Source: Rhodococcus sp. 4CII (GTDB lineage: Bacteria > Actinomycetota > Actinomycetes > Mycobacteriales > Mycobacteriaceae). Taken from it: a stretch of DNA of 64,000 nucleotides. Shown here piece by piece: positions 28,074 through 40,237 of this stretch. The notes below the pieces were generated by a model. It did not search any database. It was not told where the DNA came from and was given only the letters and a program-made list of their open reading frames with translations. Position 1 is the first letter of the stretch. Each line of letters begins with the position of its first letter. The stretch lies in contig NZ_JACCFE010000002.1 of the NCBI RefSeq assembly GCF_014256275.1, positions 248,001-312,000 of the forward strand, given 5' to 3'. Made by a program: the position numbers and the translations under genes.

Positions 28074-28682
28074 TCAGGGCTTCTGTCGCTCGTACGTCGT
28101 CGGCGACGACGACGGGGCATCGTAGAGTTTTTCCCGACCGCCGTCGCGGGATCCGGCGGCCCGGCGCGACTTCGCGAAGAAGGTCGCAGCCGACGCGATC
28201 ACGACGATCGCTACGATGACCGCCGTGAACAGCGCCCAGGGCGGACCCGGCTCGACGACCTCGTCGACGAAGTGATTCGCGGACACCACGGCGTCGCCGG
28301 TGTAGGTGCGGTCTTGACCCGACTCGAGGAGTACCCGGCTGATCGAATCGCTGTACGTACCGACCCAGCTGGGGCTGAGCACGAGCACGGTGCCACCCTC
28401 CTCGGCCCCGACCTCGGTCGCGAGGTCGCGCAGTTGCGAGTCGCGCCCGGGATCCTCGGCCAGCACCACGATGCTCAACTCGAGGCCGTGCTCGGCCGCG
28501 CGGTTCACGACGGCGACGAGGTCACCCACCTCGCCGGACGGCGCGGACACCCCGTCGTCGGACACATCCGTGATCACGTCCGAGACGTCGATGTCCTCCG
28601 GGATGTCCGTCTGCACGGGATGCGCCGCGTGAACGGGGAGCGTGGCACTGGCGGGAACTACGGTGGCGATAGGGGCAGGCAT
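28074..28682 (-). CDS. Membrane-anchored protein of the Rv1476 type
   Basis: 202 residues. An extracytoplasmic-looking domain of about 145 residues (LVAVVNRAAEHGLELSIVVLAEDPGRDSQLRDLATEV, GTVLVLSPSWVGTYSDSISR) is followed by one membrane helix (about 150-170, WALFTAVIVAIVVIASAATFF) and a basic cytoplasmic tail. The alpha/beta domain resembles TPM-type phosphatase/Psb32 folds, which I cannot confirm. It lies between ripA and acn as Rv1476 does. It is transcribed leftward, possibly with ripA after a 359-bp gap, and divergently from acn. Confidence 0.78.
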   Translation of the reverse strand: MPAPIATVVPASATLPVHAAHPVQTDIPEDIDVSDVITDVSDDGVSAPSGEVGDLVAVVNRAAEHGLELSIVVLAEDPGRDSQLRDLATEVGAEEGGTVLVLSPSWVGTYSDSISRVLLESGQDRTYTGDAVVSANHFVDEVVEPGPPWALFTAVIVAIVVIASAATFFAKSRRAAGSRDGGREKLYDAPSSSPTTYERQKP

Positions 28683-28824
28683 CTCTCATCCGGGTTTGCT
28701 GTAGGAACGTAAGCCTCGCGTGAACACTACGTGAGGAGTCCCCGAAGTACCGTGCCGTCCGCACACCTCGTCCCGCGCGGTCGCGCAGGATCGGCGCCGT
28801 ATTCCCCTTCGATCCCACCCCGAA

Positions 28825-28853
28825 TTCTCACAGGACAAGCGTACTGTTAGACT
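28825..28853 (+). promoter_or_regulatory. acn promoter with an AcnR operator between -35 and -10
   Basis: TTCTCA (28825-28830), a 17-bp spacer, then TAGACT (28848-28853) form a plausible promoter about 135 bp before acn. The spacer contains CAGGACAAGCGTACTG (28831-28846), an exact match to the consensus CAGNACnnncGTACTG reported for AcnR in corynebacteria and mycobacteria. Bound AcnR would occlude RNA polymerase. acnR itself is encoded just downstream of acn. The rest of the 306-bp gap 28683-28988 shows no gene. Confidence 0.75.
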
Positions 28854-28988
28854 GTCGGAGGTACCGCGGCATGAGCCGATTCCGTCATCGCTAGCACGAC
28901 AGCGCACACGGATCAGCCGTGCCCGCAGTGCCTGCAGCCGTCGACACAGCCCCGTCGGTGGCGACCCTCATAGACGAGTGGAGCTGAC

Positions 28989-31790
<2,802 letters not shown>

Positions 31791-31835
31791 GCGCTCTAGG
31801 CGCTCCGCGCCTGTGCGTGTTTTCGGCCTGAACAG

Positions 31836-31905
31836 GCACTGAGCGCGCACGACCACTTCGAGCGGCTCTCACCGTCCCGAATGACTGGTCGTGCGCGCTC
31901 AGTGC
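31836..31905. repeat. Perfect inverted repeat, 20-bp arms, between acn and acnR
   Basis: The left arm GCACTGAGCGCGCACGACCA (31836-31855) and its exact reverse complement (31886-31905) are separated by 30 bp. As RNA it would form a very stable stem with a large loop in the acn-acnR intergenic mRNA. It is too long for a normal terminator stem and lacks a T-run. It may be a dispersed repeat element, an attenuator or an RNase site. A second small hairpin, CCTTTCTCGCGAAAGG (about 31915-31930), follows. Confidence 0.85.
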
Positions 31906-31965
31906 ATGAGGTGACCTTTCTCGCGAAAGGGCCGAACACACGCACAGGCCGACGAAGGAGGCACT

Positions 31966-32532
31966 TTGCCCAAGGTCAGTGAAGACCATCTCGCGGCACG
32001 GCGCAGTCAGATCCTCGACGGCGCCCGCCGCTGCTTTGCCGCATACGGTTACGACGGTGCCACCGTCCGCCGGCTCGAAGAAGTGACCGGGCTGTCGCGC
32101 GGTGCGATCTTCCACCACTTCAAGGACAAGGACGGCTTGTTCCTCGCCCTCGCCCACGAGGACGCAACGAGGATGGCCGACGTCGTCGCCCACGAGGGAC
32201 TCGTTCAGGTGATGCGGGACATGCTGGCCCAGCCCGAGCAGTTCGACTGGCTGGGCACCCGGCTCGAGATCGCCCGGCGGCTACGGACCGATCCCGATTT
32301 CCGCAGAAGCTGGTCGCAACGGTCGGCGGAACTCACCGAGGCGACCATGGCGCGCCTTGCGCGCCAGAAGTCGGCGGGACGCCTCCGTGACGACGTACCG
32401 ACCGACGTTCTCATCGGCTACCTGGATCTCGTGCTCGACGGTCTGGTCGCGCGCATCGCCTCGGGGCACGCCGGCGAGAACCTCTCGGCTGTGCTCGATC
32501 TCGTCGAGGAATCCGTCCGCCGCCGCGACTGA
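31966..32532 (+). CDS. acnR: TetR-family repressor of aconitase
   Basis: 188 residues, TTG start at 31966 with GAAGGAGG five bases upstream. The N-terminal TetR helix-turn-helix is clear (RRCFAAYGYDGATVRRLEEVTGLSRGAIFHHFKDKDGLF), with a helical ligand/dimer domain after it. The place downstream of acn, as in corynebacteria and mycobacteria (Rv1474c), identifies it as AcnR, which represses acn. The predicted operator is at 28831-28846. Read-through from acn past the inverted repeat would give negative feedback. Confidence 0.92.
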   Translation: MPKVSEDHLAARRSQILDGARRCFAAYGYDGATVRRLEEVTGLSRGAIFHHFKDKDGLFLALAHEDATRMADVVAHEGLVQVMRDMLAQPEQFDWLGTRLEIARRLRTDPDFRRSWSQRSAELTEATMARLARQKSAGRLRDDVPTDVLIGYLDLVLDGLVARIASGHAGENLSAVLDLVEESVRRRD

Positions 32533-32557
32533 CGCCGCACTCGCCCGCCGGCGGTCG

Positions 32558-32773
32558 TCAGGACTTCCGACGGTGAGCTCCGCCTCGTCCGCGGAGCTCT
32601 ACCTCGGACTCCGCGAGGATGTTGCGGACGAATCCGTACGATCTCCCCATTTCCCTGGCGAGGGAACGAATACTCGCCCCTGCCTGGTAACGCTCCTTCA
32701 GCTCCGCCTGCAGATCGGCGCGCGACGGTCCCGTGATCCGAGCACTCTTGGCGAAGACCCCGATGTCTGCCAT
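32558..32773 (-). CDS. Small helix-turn-helix protein
   Basis: 71 residues. The ATG at 32773 is preceded by GGAGGAG at a six-base spacing, much better than the upstream GTG at 32809 that would add 12 residues and starts against the tandem repeat. The body carries a helix-turn-helix (ELKERYQAGASIRSLAREMGRSYGFVRNILAES) ending in basic RGRGGAHRRKS. It resembles a small actinobacterial HTH family that often neighbours ABC-F genes; targets are unknown. It is downstream of the ABC-F gene on the same strand and its 3' end faces acnR, 25 bp away. Confidence 0.75.
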   Translation of the reverse strand: MADIGVFAKSARITGPSRADLQAELKERYQAGASIRSLAREMGRSYGFVRNILAESEVELRGRGGAHRRKS

Positions 32774-32810
32774 GAACTCCTCCAGTCGGCGAGCGACGGT
32801 GGTTTCCACG

Positions 32811-32891
32811 GTAGAGCGCAGCGACGGCGATATCTACGTAGAGCGCAGCGACGGCGATATCTACGTAGAGCGCAGCGACGGCGATATCGAC
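32811..32891. repeat. Three tandem copies of a 27-bp unit
   Basis: Copies start at 32811, 32838 and 32865. The unit begins GTAGAGCGCAGCGACGGCGA and ends TATCTAC; copies 1 and 2 are identical and copy 3 differs only near its end (TATCGAC). GTAGA and TCTAC at the unit ends are inverted, so adjacent units form TCTACGTAGA palindromes. The array fills most of the 126-bp gap between the ABC-F stop and the small HTH gene, so it lies in their shared mRNA. Confidence 0.9.
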
Positions 32892-32899
32892 GCGGAGGC

Positions 32900-34531
<1,632 letters not shown>

Positions 34532-35135
34532 CAAGACTCCTAGGAAAATAACGCTCGCACTGAATGAGAAGAATCGCGCACAGAACACACGAACCAGCAA
34601 TTTTACCCGACCGCAGCCCCCTCCGAACACGCCTGCCGGTGATCCCGCTAACGTTCGCCGCCACATCGGCCCGGCGGAAGCCTGCGCATCACCTTCTTTG
34701 TTTGACGGATGGTGGGTCAGATGTTGGCGAGATTGACGGAGATGGTGACGGCCGTTGGCATGCAGTGTTCGCGCCTTCAGAAAAAATTCTGTTAATTACC
34801 AAGTTCCGTCCCGGTCCGACTCGAATACCAGAACGGATAGCGGCCCGGCGCGACTTTGCCGCCGGCTGCGGACTCCCCGTCCCCACCGACCGCGTCTCGA
34901 TCACCCTCGCGCTCCCCCGCTGCTTGGCGATTGCCCCTCTGCCGACACTTCCCCCGGCCTGGGATCGGCGCGCCGCGTTCACACGGTCCGCAACGCGCAA
35001 TGACGGCGTCCCCACTACCCCGGGGCGCCCGGCCGACCGGACGAGTATTCTGGAATTTCCTAGATTCCGTCCGTGCCTGACGTAGGAACTGAATTATTCC
35101 GGCCGAACTCTCGGCCATCGTGACAGTCTGGCGAC
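34532..35135. other. 604-bp gap without a supported gene
   Basis: Open frames exist on both strands but have arginine/proline-rich, non-protein-like translations and no SD. The stretch around 34700-34810 is less GC-rich, with an A/T run near 34780-34800 that could be promoter DNA. Near 35050-35115 are GGAAT-N7-ATTCC and the hairpin GGCCGA-ACTC-TCGGCC, likely part of the lycopene cyclase control region. It forms the left border of the block absent from the tuberculosis gene order. Confidence 0.5.
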
Positions 35136-36284
35136 GTGAGAGCCTCCCCCCGCCCCGCGATCTGGGATGTTGCGATCGTCGGTCTCGGCCCCGCCGGCCG
35201 GGCACTCGCGCACCGCGCGACTGCGGCCGGCATGGCGGTCGTGTCGGTGGATCCGCTCCCCCACAGAGCCTGGTCTGCGACGTACGCCGCGTGGGAAGAC
35301 GAACTCCCCGAGTGGCTCCCGCCCGCCGCCGTCGCCACGAGGACTTACCACCCGACAGCCTGGACGACTCGTCGTCACACCCTCGAACGCACCTATTGCG
35401 TTTTGAATACATCACAGCTGCAATCAATACTGACTCGTGATTCCGGAACTGTTCTCGCAGGTCGAGCCGTCGACCTCTCGCCCACTTCCGTCCGGCTCGG
35501 AGACGGCTCGACAGTGAAGGCGCACGCCGTCGTCGATGCGCGAGGTACCCGCGACAGCCCCGACCTCGCCCAGCAGACGGCATACGGAGTCGTCGTGGAC
35601 CCGGACACCGCGGCACACGCGCTGGACGGCGATGCTGCCGTCTTCATGGACTGGCGCCGCGACAACGGCACATCCCCCTCGGACACGCCGTCATTCCTGT
35701 ACGGCGTCCCACTCACGCAGGATCGGTTCCTGCTCGAAGAGACGTGTCTCGTCGGTCGCCCACCACTACCGATGTCGGAACTCGCGGTCCGACTCCACGA
35801 CCGGCTTCGGCAACGGGGTGTCGCCGTCCCGTCCCACTCGGACGTCGAGAGAGTCAGATTCGCCGTCGAGCCGCCGCCCGAGGCCGGTCGTGCACACAAC
35901 TCGGACCTGGTGCGGTTCGGCGCCCGTGCCGGGCTCATGCACCCCGGCACCGGCTACAGCGTCGCTGCATCGCTTCTCTGCGCAGACCTGCTGGTCCGAG
36001 ATCTTCGAGACGGATCGAACGGCAGGCTGTGGTCGTGGCGGGCTCGCAGCGTGGCATCCCTGCGGTCGCTCGGTCTCCGTGTCCTCCTGAATTTGGATGC
36101 GCAACACGTTCCCGAATTCTTCGAGTATTTCTTCGATCTGCCACCGCAACTCCAGGCGGCGTATCTGTCGGAGCGCTCGAATCCGCGCGCAACTCTGGCC
36201 GCCATGCGCAAGATGTTTCTCGCCTCGTCGGGCGAGATCCGCGGCGTCATTCTCCGTTCGACCCTGCGACGGGAAGTTCTATGA
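35136..36284 (+). CDS. crtL: Lycopene beta-cyclase (CrtL/CrtY type)
   Basis: 382 residues. Cyclises the ends of linear lycopene or related carotenes using FAD/NAD(P)H as a redox cofactor. The N-terminal dinucleotide-binding motif is VAIVGLGPAGRALAHRA (about 12-28). Further on are FMDWRR, FLYGVPL, FLLEETCLVGRPPLP and the FGARAGLMHPGTGYSVAAS segment, all typical of lycopene cyclases. GTG start at 35136. No other carotenoid genes (crtE, crtB, crtI) are in the window, so the substrate is made elsewhere. Ku follows after 31 bp on the same strand. Rhodococci are usually pigmented, which fits. Confidence 0.9.
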   Translation: MRASPRPAIWDVAIVGLGPAGRALAHRATAAGMAVVSVDPLPHRAWSATYAAWEDELPEWLPPAAVATRTYHPTAWTTRRHTLERTYCVLNTSQLQSILTRDSGTVLAGRAVDLSPTSVRLGDGSTVKAHAVVDARGTRDSPDLAQQTAYGVVVDPDTAAHALDGDAAVFMDWRRDNGTSPSDTPSFLYGVPLTQDRFLLEETCLVGRPPLPMSELAVRLHDRLRQRGVAVPSHSDVERVRFAVEPPPEAGRAHNSDLVRFGARAGLMHPGTGYSVAASLLCADLLVRDLRDGSNGRLWSWRARSVASLRSLGLRVLLNLDAQHVPEFFEYFFDLPPQLQAAYLSERSNPRATLAAMRKMFLASSGEIRGVILRSTLRREVL

Positions 36285-36315
36285 ACTGTCGCGCGAACAC
36301 GAAAAGGAGACCATC

Positions 36316-37212
36316 ATGGAACGCATGCGGTCGATATGGAAGGGCTCGATAGCGTTCGGACTCGTGAACGTGCCGGTCAAGGTCTATTCCGCCACCGAGG
36401 ATCACGACATCAAGTTTCACCAGGTCCACGCCAAGGACGGCGGGCGGATCAAATACAACCGCGTGTGCACCGAATGCGGCAACGTCGTTCAATATGCCGA
36501 TATCGACAAGGCGTACGAGTCCGACGACGGCGTCCGGGTGGTGTTGACGGACGAGGATTTCGGGAAGCTGCCTGCCGCCGAGAAACACGAGATACCCGTT
36601 CTGCAGTTCGTGCCGACAGAACAGATCGATCCAATTCTGTTCGAGAAGAGTTACTTCCTCGAGCCCGATTCCAATTCGCCCAAGGCGTATGTCCTGCTCG
36701 CGACTGCCCTCGAGAACAGCGATCGCACGGCGCTCGTCCACTTCACGCTCCGTCAGCGCACCCGGTTGGCGGCCATGCGTTCGCGGGACGGCGTGCTGGT
36801 GATTCAGACACTGCTGTGGCCCGACGAGGTCCGCGCCGCCGAATTTCCCTCCCTCGACGACGTCGACAAGCCGAAGTCGAAGGAACTGGCAATGGCCGAG
36901 ACACTCGTCGACAGCATGGCCGACGACTTCGATCCCACCGAGTTCACCGACGACTACCAGGTGCAGTTGCGCGAACTGCTCGACGAGATGATCGAGTCGG
37001 GCGGTAAGAAGGTCATCCCCGTCGCCGAGGTCGAGAAGCCCGGCGAGGACGCCGAGGTGGTCGATCTCGTTGCCGCACTTCAGCGCAGCGTCGATGCCGC
37101 CGGAAAGAAGGCCGCACCCGCCAAGAAGAAACCGGCGAAGAAGGCCCCGGCCAAGACCGCGGCGAAAAAGGCCACAGCGAAGTCATCCACGTCGGAACGC
37201 AAGCGCGCCTGA
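36316..37212 (+). CDS. ku: Ku DNA end-binding protein (bacterial NHEJ)
   Basis: 298 residues; ATG at 36316 with AAAGGAGA upstream and the classic beginning MRSIWKGSIAFGLVNVPVKVY. The beta-barrel core binds double-strand ends as a homodimer and recruits LigD. The region RVCTECGNVV with TALVHFTLRQRTRLAAMR is typical. The C-terminal 40 residues are a Lys/Ala/Pro-rich tail (KKAAPAKKKPAKKAPAK), as in mycobacterial-type Ku, where it aids DNA threading. LigD is not in the window. It is probably co-transcribed with lycopene cyclase. Confidence 0.96.
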   Translation: MERMRSIWKGSIAFGLVNVPVKVYSATEDHDIKFHQVHAKDGGRIKYNRVCTECGNVVQYADIDKAYESDDGVRVVLTDEDFGKLPAAEKHEIPVLQFVPTEQIDPILFEKSYFLEPDSNSPKAYVLLATALENSDRTALVHFTLRQRTRLAAMRSRDGVLVIQTLLWPDEVRAAEFPSLDDVDKPKSKELAMAETLVDSMADDFDPTEFTDDYQVQLRELLDEMIESGGKKVIPVAEVEKPGEDAEVVDLVAALQRSVDAAGKKAAPAKKKPAKKAPAKTAAKKATAKSSTSERKRA

Positions 37213-37282
37213 CCGAGGTAATCGATGTTGACCAACGCCGGCCGGAACGCATCCAGCCTCGCGTGCACTCCGCTTATCCAGC

Positions 37283-38653
37283 TCAGCGGCGACCCGGAGA
37301 TACGGGCACGCCCCAGGCGCTGCCCTGCTCGCGATCGAGTACCGTGACCGCCTTGTTCTTCAGCCCGAAAATATAGACCAGCAAGCTGACCACGATCACG
37401 ACCGTCACATAGAAGATGAACCAGCCGACGTGACCGGCCGACTTGGCCGCCTGGAAAAGCACCGGCGCCGTCCCGCCGAAGACGGAGTTCGCGAGCGCAT
37501 AGCCCAGTCCCACACCCAAGGCGCGGACGTCGGCGGGGAACAGCTCCGCCTTCACGATCGCGTTGATCGAGGTGTACCCGGTGAGGATGACGTAGCCGAC
37601 CGCGACCAGCGCGAACGCCGATAGCGGCGAGGTGGTCCGCGGAAGGAAGGTGAGCAGGACATAGGTATAGAAGACACCACCCACACCGAAGAAGATCAGC
37701 AGCGGCTTTCGCCCGACCCGGTCGCTGACGAGGCCGCCCACCGGCTGCAGCAGCAACAACAAGATCAGCGACAGCAGGTTGATCCACGTTGCCGTCAGCG
37801 CCCGGTCGTCCCCGAAGGTGGACTTCACAATCGCCGGCGCGTTGACACTGTAGGTGTAGAACGCGACCGTGCCACCCGCGGTGATGAGGAACACCAGCAG
37901 CAGCGGCCGCCAGTGTTCGGTGAACAACGCCGTCAAGGAACCCGCCGTCCGGTCCTCACCCGCACGGATGGCCTTCAGATGCGACTCGCTGAGCGACTCG
38001 TCCATCGAACGCCGAATCCACAACACGACCAGGGCGGCGAGACCGCCTATGAAGAAGCCGATCCGCCATCCCCAGTCGTGCAACGCCTCGACATCGAGAA
38101 CGCTGAGCGCGACCAGGAGCGTGAATTGCGCGAGTACGTGACCGCCCACGAGGGTCACGTACTGGAACGACGACAGGAAGCCACGCCGATTCGCGGTCGC
38201 CGCTTCGGACATGTAGGTCGCCGAGGTCCCATACTCCCCACCTGTGGCGAATCCCTGCACAAGCCGAGCGAGGACCAAAATCACCGCCGCCCAATACCCG
38301 ATGACGTCGCGTGTCGGCATGACCGCCACCACGAAGGAGCACGACGACATGATGGTGATGCTGAGCATGAGGGCGGCCTTGCGGCCACGACGGTCGGCAA
38401 ACCGGCCGAAGAACCACGACCCAATCGGACGCATGACGAACGTGACCGCGAAGATCGCATAGATGTACAGCGTGGAGTTGGCCTCGTTCTCGTCGAAGAA
38501 CTGCGCCTCGAAATACGTGGCGAAGACCGTGTAGATGTACACGTCGTACCACTCGACGAGGTTTCCTGCCGACCCCTTCATCGTGTTGAGCACCGCCCGC
38601 CGCGTGCTCGTCGGAGCGTGGGTTGGACCGGACGGCGTCGCGTCATCGCTCAT
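37283..38653 (-). CDS. MHS-family (major facilitator) metabolite:proton symporter
   Basis: 456 residues with 12 predicted membrane helices. The family signature GNLVEWYDVYIYT near the N-terminus, the loop motif GRFADRRGRK and RLVQGFATGGEYG identify the metabolite:H+ symporter group (KgtP, ProP, ShiA relatives). The substrate cannot be deduced; dicarboxylates, amino acids or aromatic acids are possible. It is co-directional with the dehydrogenase gene upstream (66-bp gap) and both may be controlled by the divergent LysR gene, which suggests uptake of a compound that the dehydrogenase deaminates. Confidence 0.9.
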   Translation of the reverse strand: MSDDATPSGPTHAPTSTRRAVLNTMKGSAGNLVEWYDVYIYTVFATYFEAQFFDENEANSTLYIYAIFAVTFVMRPIGSWFFGRFADRRGRKAALMLSITIMSSCSFVVAVMPTRDVIGYWAAVILVLARLVQGFATGGEYGTSATYMSEAATANRRGFLSSFQYVTLVGGHVLAQFTLLVALSVLDVEALHDWGWRIGFFIGGLAALVVLWIRRSMDESLSESHLKAIRAGEDRTAGSLTALFTEHWRPLLLVFLITAGGTVAFYTYSVNAPAIVKSTFGDDRALTATWINLLSLILLLLLQPVGGLVSDRVGRKPLLIFFGVGGVFYTYVLLTFLPRTTSPLSAFALVAVGYVILTGYTSINAIVKAELFPADVRALGVGLGYALANSVFGGTAPVLFQAAKSAGHVGWFIFYVTVVIVVSLLVYIFGLKNKAVTVLDREQGSAWGVPVSPGRR

Positions 38654-38719
38654 CCATAGACGATAACGGATCGACCTCCCGGACCTGGGCGAGTCAGCGC
38701 ACTGGAGGAAACCGCGAGA

Positions 38720-40051
38720 TCATGACGCAGACAACCGATCCCATGGACCAGCCGAAGAACGATCACCAGAATTAGGCGCCGGCACTGCCCGAGGATCGGC
38801 CGGAGCCGGCGCGCTGCGGTTGGCCGCGACGAGGTCCCATGCCGTCTGCCGCGGCGCCACGCCGTCGAGGATCCATCGCCCGATCAGGACCCCGACCTTG
38901 GCCAGCATGTCAGTACGCAACCGCAGGAACGAGTCCTCCGGGTCGGTGCCGACCTGACCGAGCAGTACCCACCAGGCCCAGGCGACTGCTCCGGCATTGG
39001 CAACGAAGTCTGGGACCACCGGAATACCCCGGCCGGTGAGCGCCGTCTCGGCCCCCGGTGTCGTCGCGGCATTCGCAGCTTCGATCACGACTTTCGCGCT
39101 GACCTGGTCGACGTTTTCCGTCGTGATCGCATATGAGATCGCGGCTGGGATGAGGATGTCTGCCTCCGTTGCGATCACAGCCGCACTCGGCAACTCCTGA
39201 ACATGCGAGGGGACGCGGGAGCGGTCGATCTCGCCGTAGCCGTCCCGCAGGTCGAGCAGCGCGGGAACGTCCAAGCCATCGGGAGAGTACAGCGTGCCGA
39301 GGGCGTCGGCGACAGCAATCACGCGTACACCGGCCTCGTACAGATACCAGGCGGCGCCGCCCCCCATGGTGCCGATGCCCTGGATTGCCACCGTCGTGTC
39401 GGCCGGAGCCCAGCCACATGCCTTCACCGTGCCGATGCAGGCCTGCGCGACTCCGTAACCGCCGATCACATCGCCCAGCAGAAAACCGCTGGGCACCGGG
39501 GCATTCAACGCGGACCGTACCCGGCGCAGAGTCGTCTGCGGATCCGTCGACCGGCTGATCGCCGCATGGTAGGACTGCTGGAGGCCGAGACGCGCGAAGA
39601 CGTCATCGAGCAGATGCTGGGGCACCCCCAGGTCCTCCGCGGTCACCCAGTGCGCGGCCAGCCACGGGCGCATCGCCTGACAGAACCGCTCCAGAACACC
39701 GACGGCGCGGGGATCCTTCCGGTCGAAGTCGATGCCGCCCTTCGCGCCGCCGACAGGCAGGTCGAAAACCGCGGTCTTGGCAGCCATCCCCCTGGCGAGA
39801 TCCTCGACCTCCGACATCGTGCAGCCTGCCCGCATCCGGGTCCCCCCGGTTGCCAGGTCGGACACCAGCGTGTGCACGACGAGGTACCCATGAGCTCCGG
39901 TGACCGGATCAGACCACGTCACTCGTAACAGGGGCTCACCGCCGCGCACGGTCGCCACATCGAACCGACGCTGCATCGCCGTGTTCTCACGGTGGTCATA
40001 CTCTCGGTGCTCGGTGGTGCGCCCGAACCCGCGTTCCGTCGTCGTGGTCAC
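38720..40051 (-). CDS. Glu/Leu/Phe/Val dehydrogenase family enzyme
   Basis: 443 residues. The substrate segment LPVGGAKGGIDFD (catalytic-type Lys104) is followed by a NAD(P)-binding domain with AIQGIGTMGGGAAWYLYEAG. Oxidative deamination of an amino acid to its 2-oxoacid is expected. The N-terminal 25 residues and the C-terminal 30 (APADPRAVPAPNSGDR) are atypical extensions. The GTG at 40051 was taken; the ATG at codon 26 (MQRRFDVATVRGGEP, 39976) is an equally good start and closer to where homology should begin. The gene is divergent from a LysR regulator. Confidence 0.85.
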   Translation of the reverse strand: MTTTTERGFGRTTEHREYDHRENTAMQRRFDVATVRGGEPLLRVTWSDPVTGAHGYLVVHTLVSDLATGGTRMRAGCTMSEVEDLARGMAAKTAVFDLPVGGAKGGIDFDRKDPRAVGVLERFCQAMRPWLAAHWVTAEDLGVPQHLLDDVFARLGLQQSYHAAISRSTDPQTTLRRVRSALNAPVPSGFLLGDVIGGYGVAQACIGTVKACGWAPADTTVAIQGIGTMGGGAAWYLYEAGVRVIAVADALGTLYSPDGLDVPALLDLRDGYGEIDRSRVPSHVQELPSAAVIATEADILIPAAISYAITTENVDQVSAKVVIEAANAATTPGAETALTGRGIPVVPDFVANAGAVAWAWWVLLGQVGTDPEDSFLRLRTDMLAKVGVLIGRWILDGVAPRQTAWDLVAANRSAPAPADPRAVPAPNSGDRSSAGPWDRLSAS

Positions 40052-40162
40052 CTCGAGTTACCCCAATCATCCTCAGAAAATCATCGTCTCCAGAACCGAT
40101 CAGCCGATGACGTCAGAGTGCGCGCGCTGGTGACCAGGCGTCCAGTTAAGAATCTTGAATGA

Positions 40163-40190
40163 TTGCGTTCACGCTTTCTACACAACGCAA
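40163..40190. promoter_or_regulatory. Inverted repeat in the divergent LysR/dehydrogenase promoter
   Basis: TTGCGTT (40163-40169), 14 bp, AACGCAA (40184-40190): a perfect interrupted palindrome in the 186-bp gap. Nearby AATC-N6-GATT lies at about 40151-40164. LysR-type regulators bind such dyads between divergent genes and use them for autoregulation and target activation. Assignment to this regulator is by position only. Confidence 0.5.
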
Positions 40191-40237
40191 CGCGTGGTCC
40201 GGTTGGACGGTTCGGAATGGATGCATAGGCTGGCGGC

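Noticed and set aside
32809..32809. Upstream GTG start for the small HTH gene
   Set aside because: The ATG at 32773 has a strong GGAGGAG; the GTG has none and would start against the repeat array.
32811..32891. CRISPR-like array
   Set aside because: The 27-bp units are directly adjacent with no spacers, and no cas genes are present.
34564..35085. Rightward 173-codon open frame in the gap before lycopene cyclase
   Set aside because: The translation is Arg/Pro-rich without protein-like periodicity, there is no SD, and it overlaps the ABC-F 5' region.
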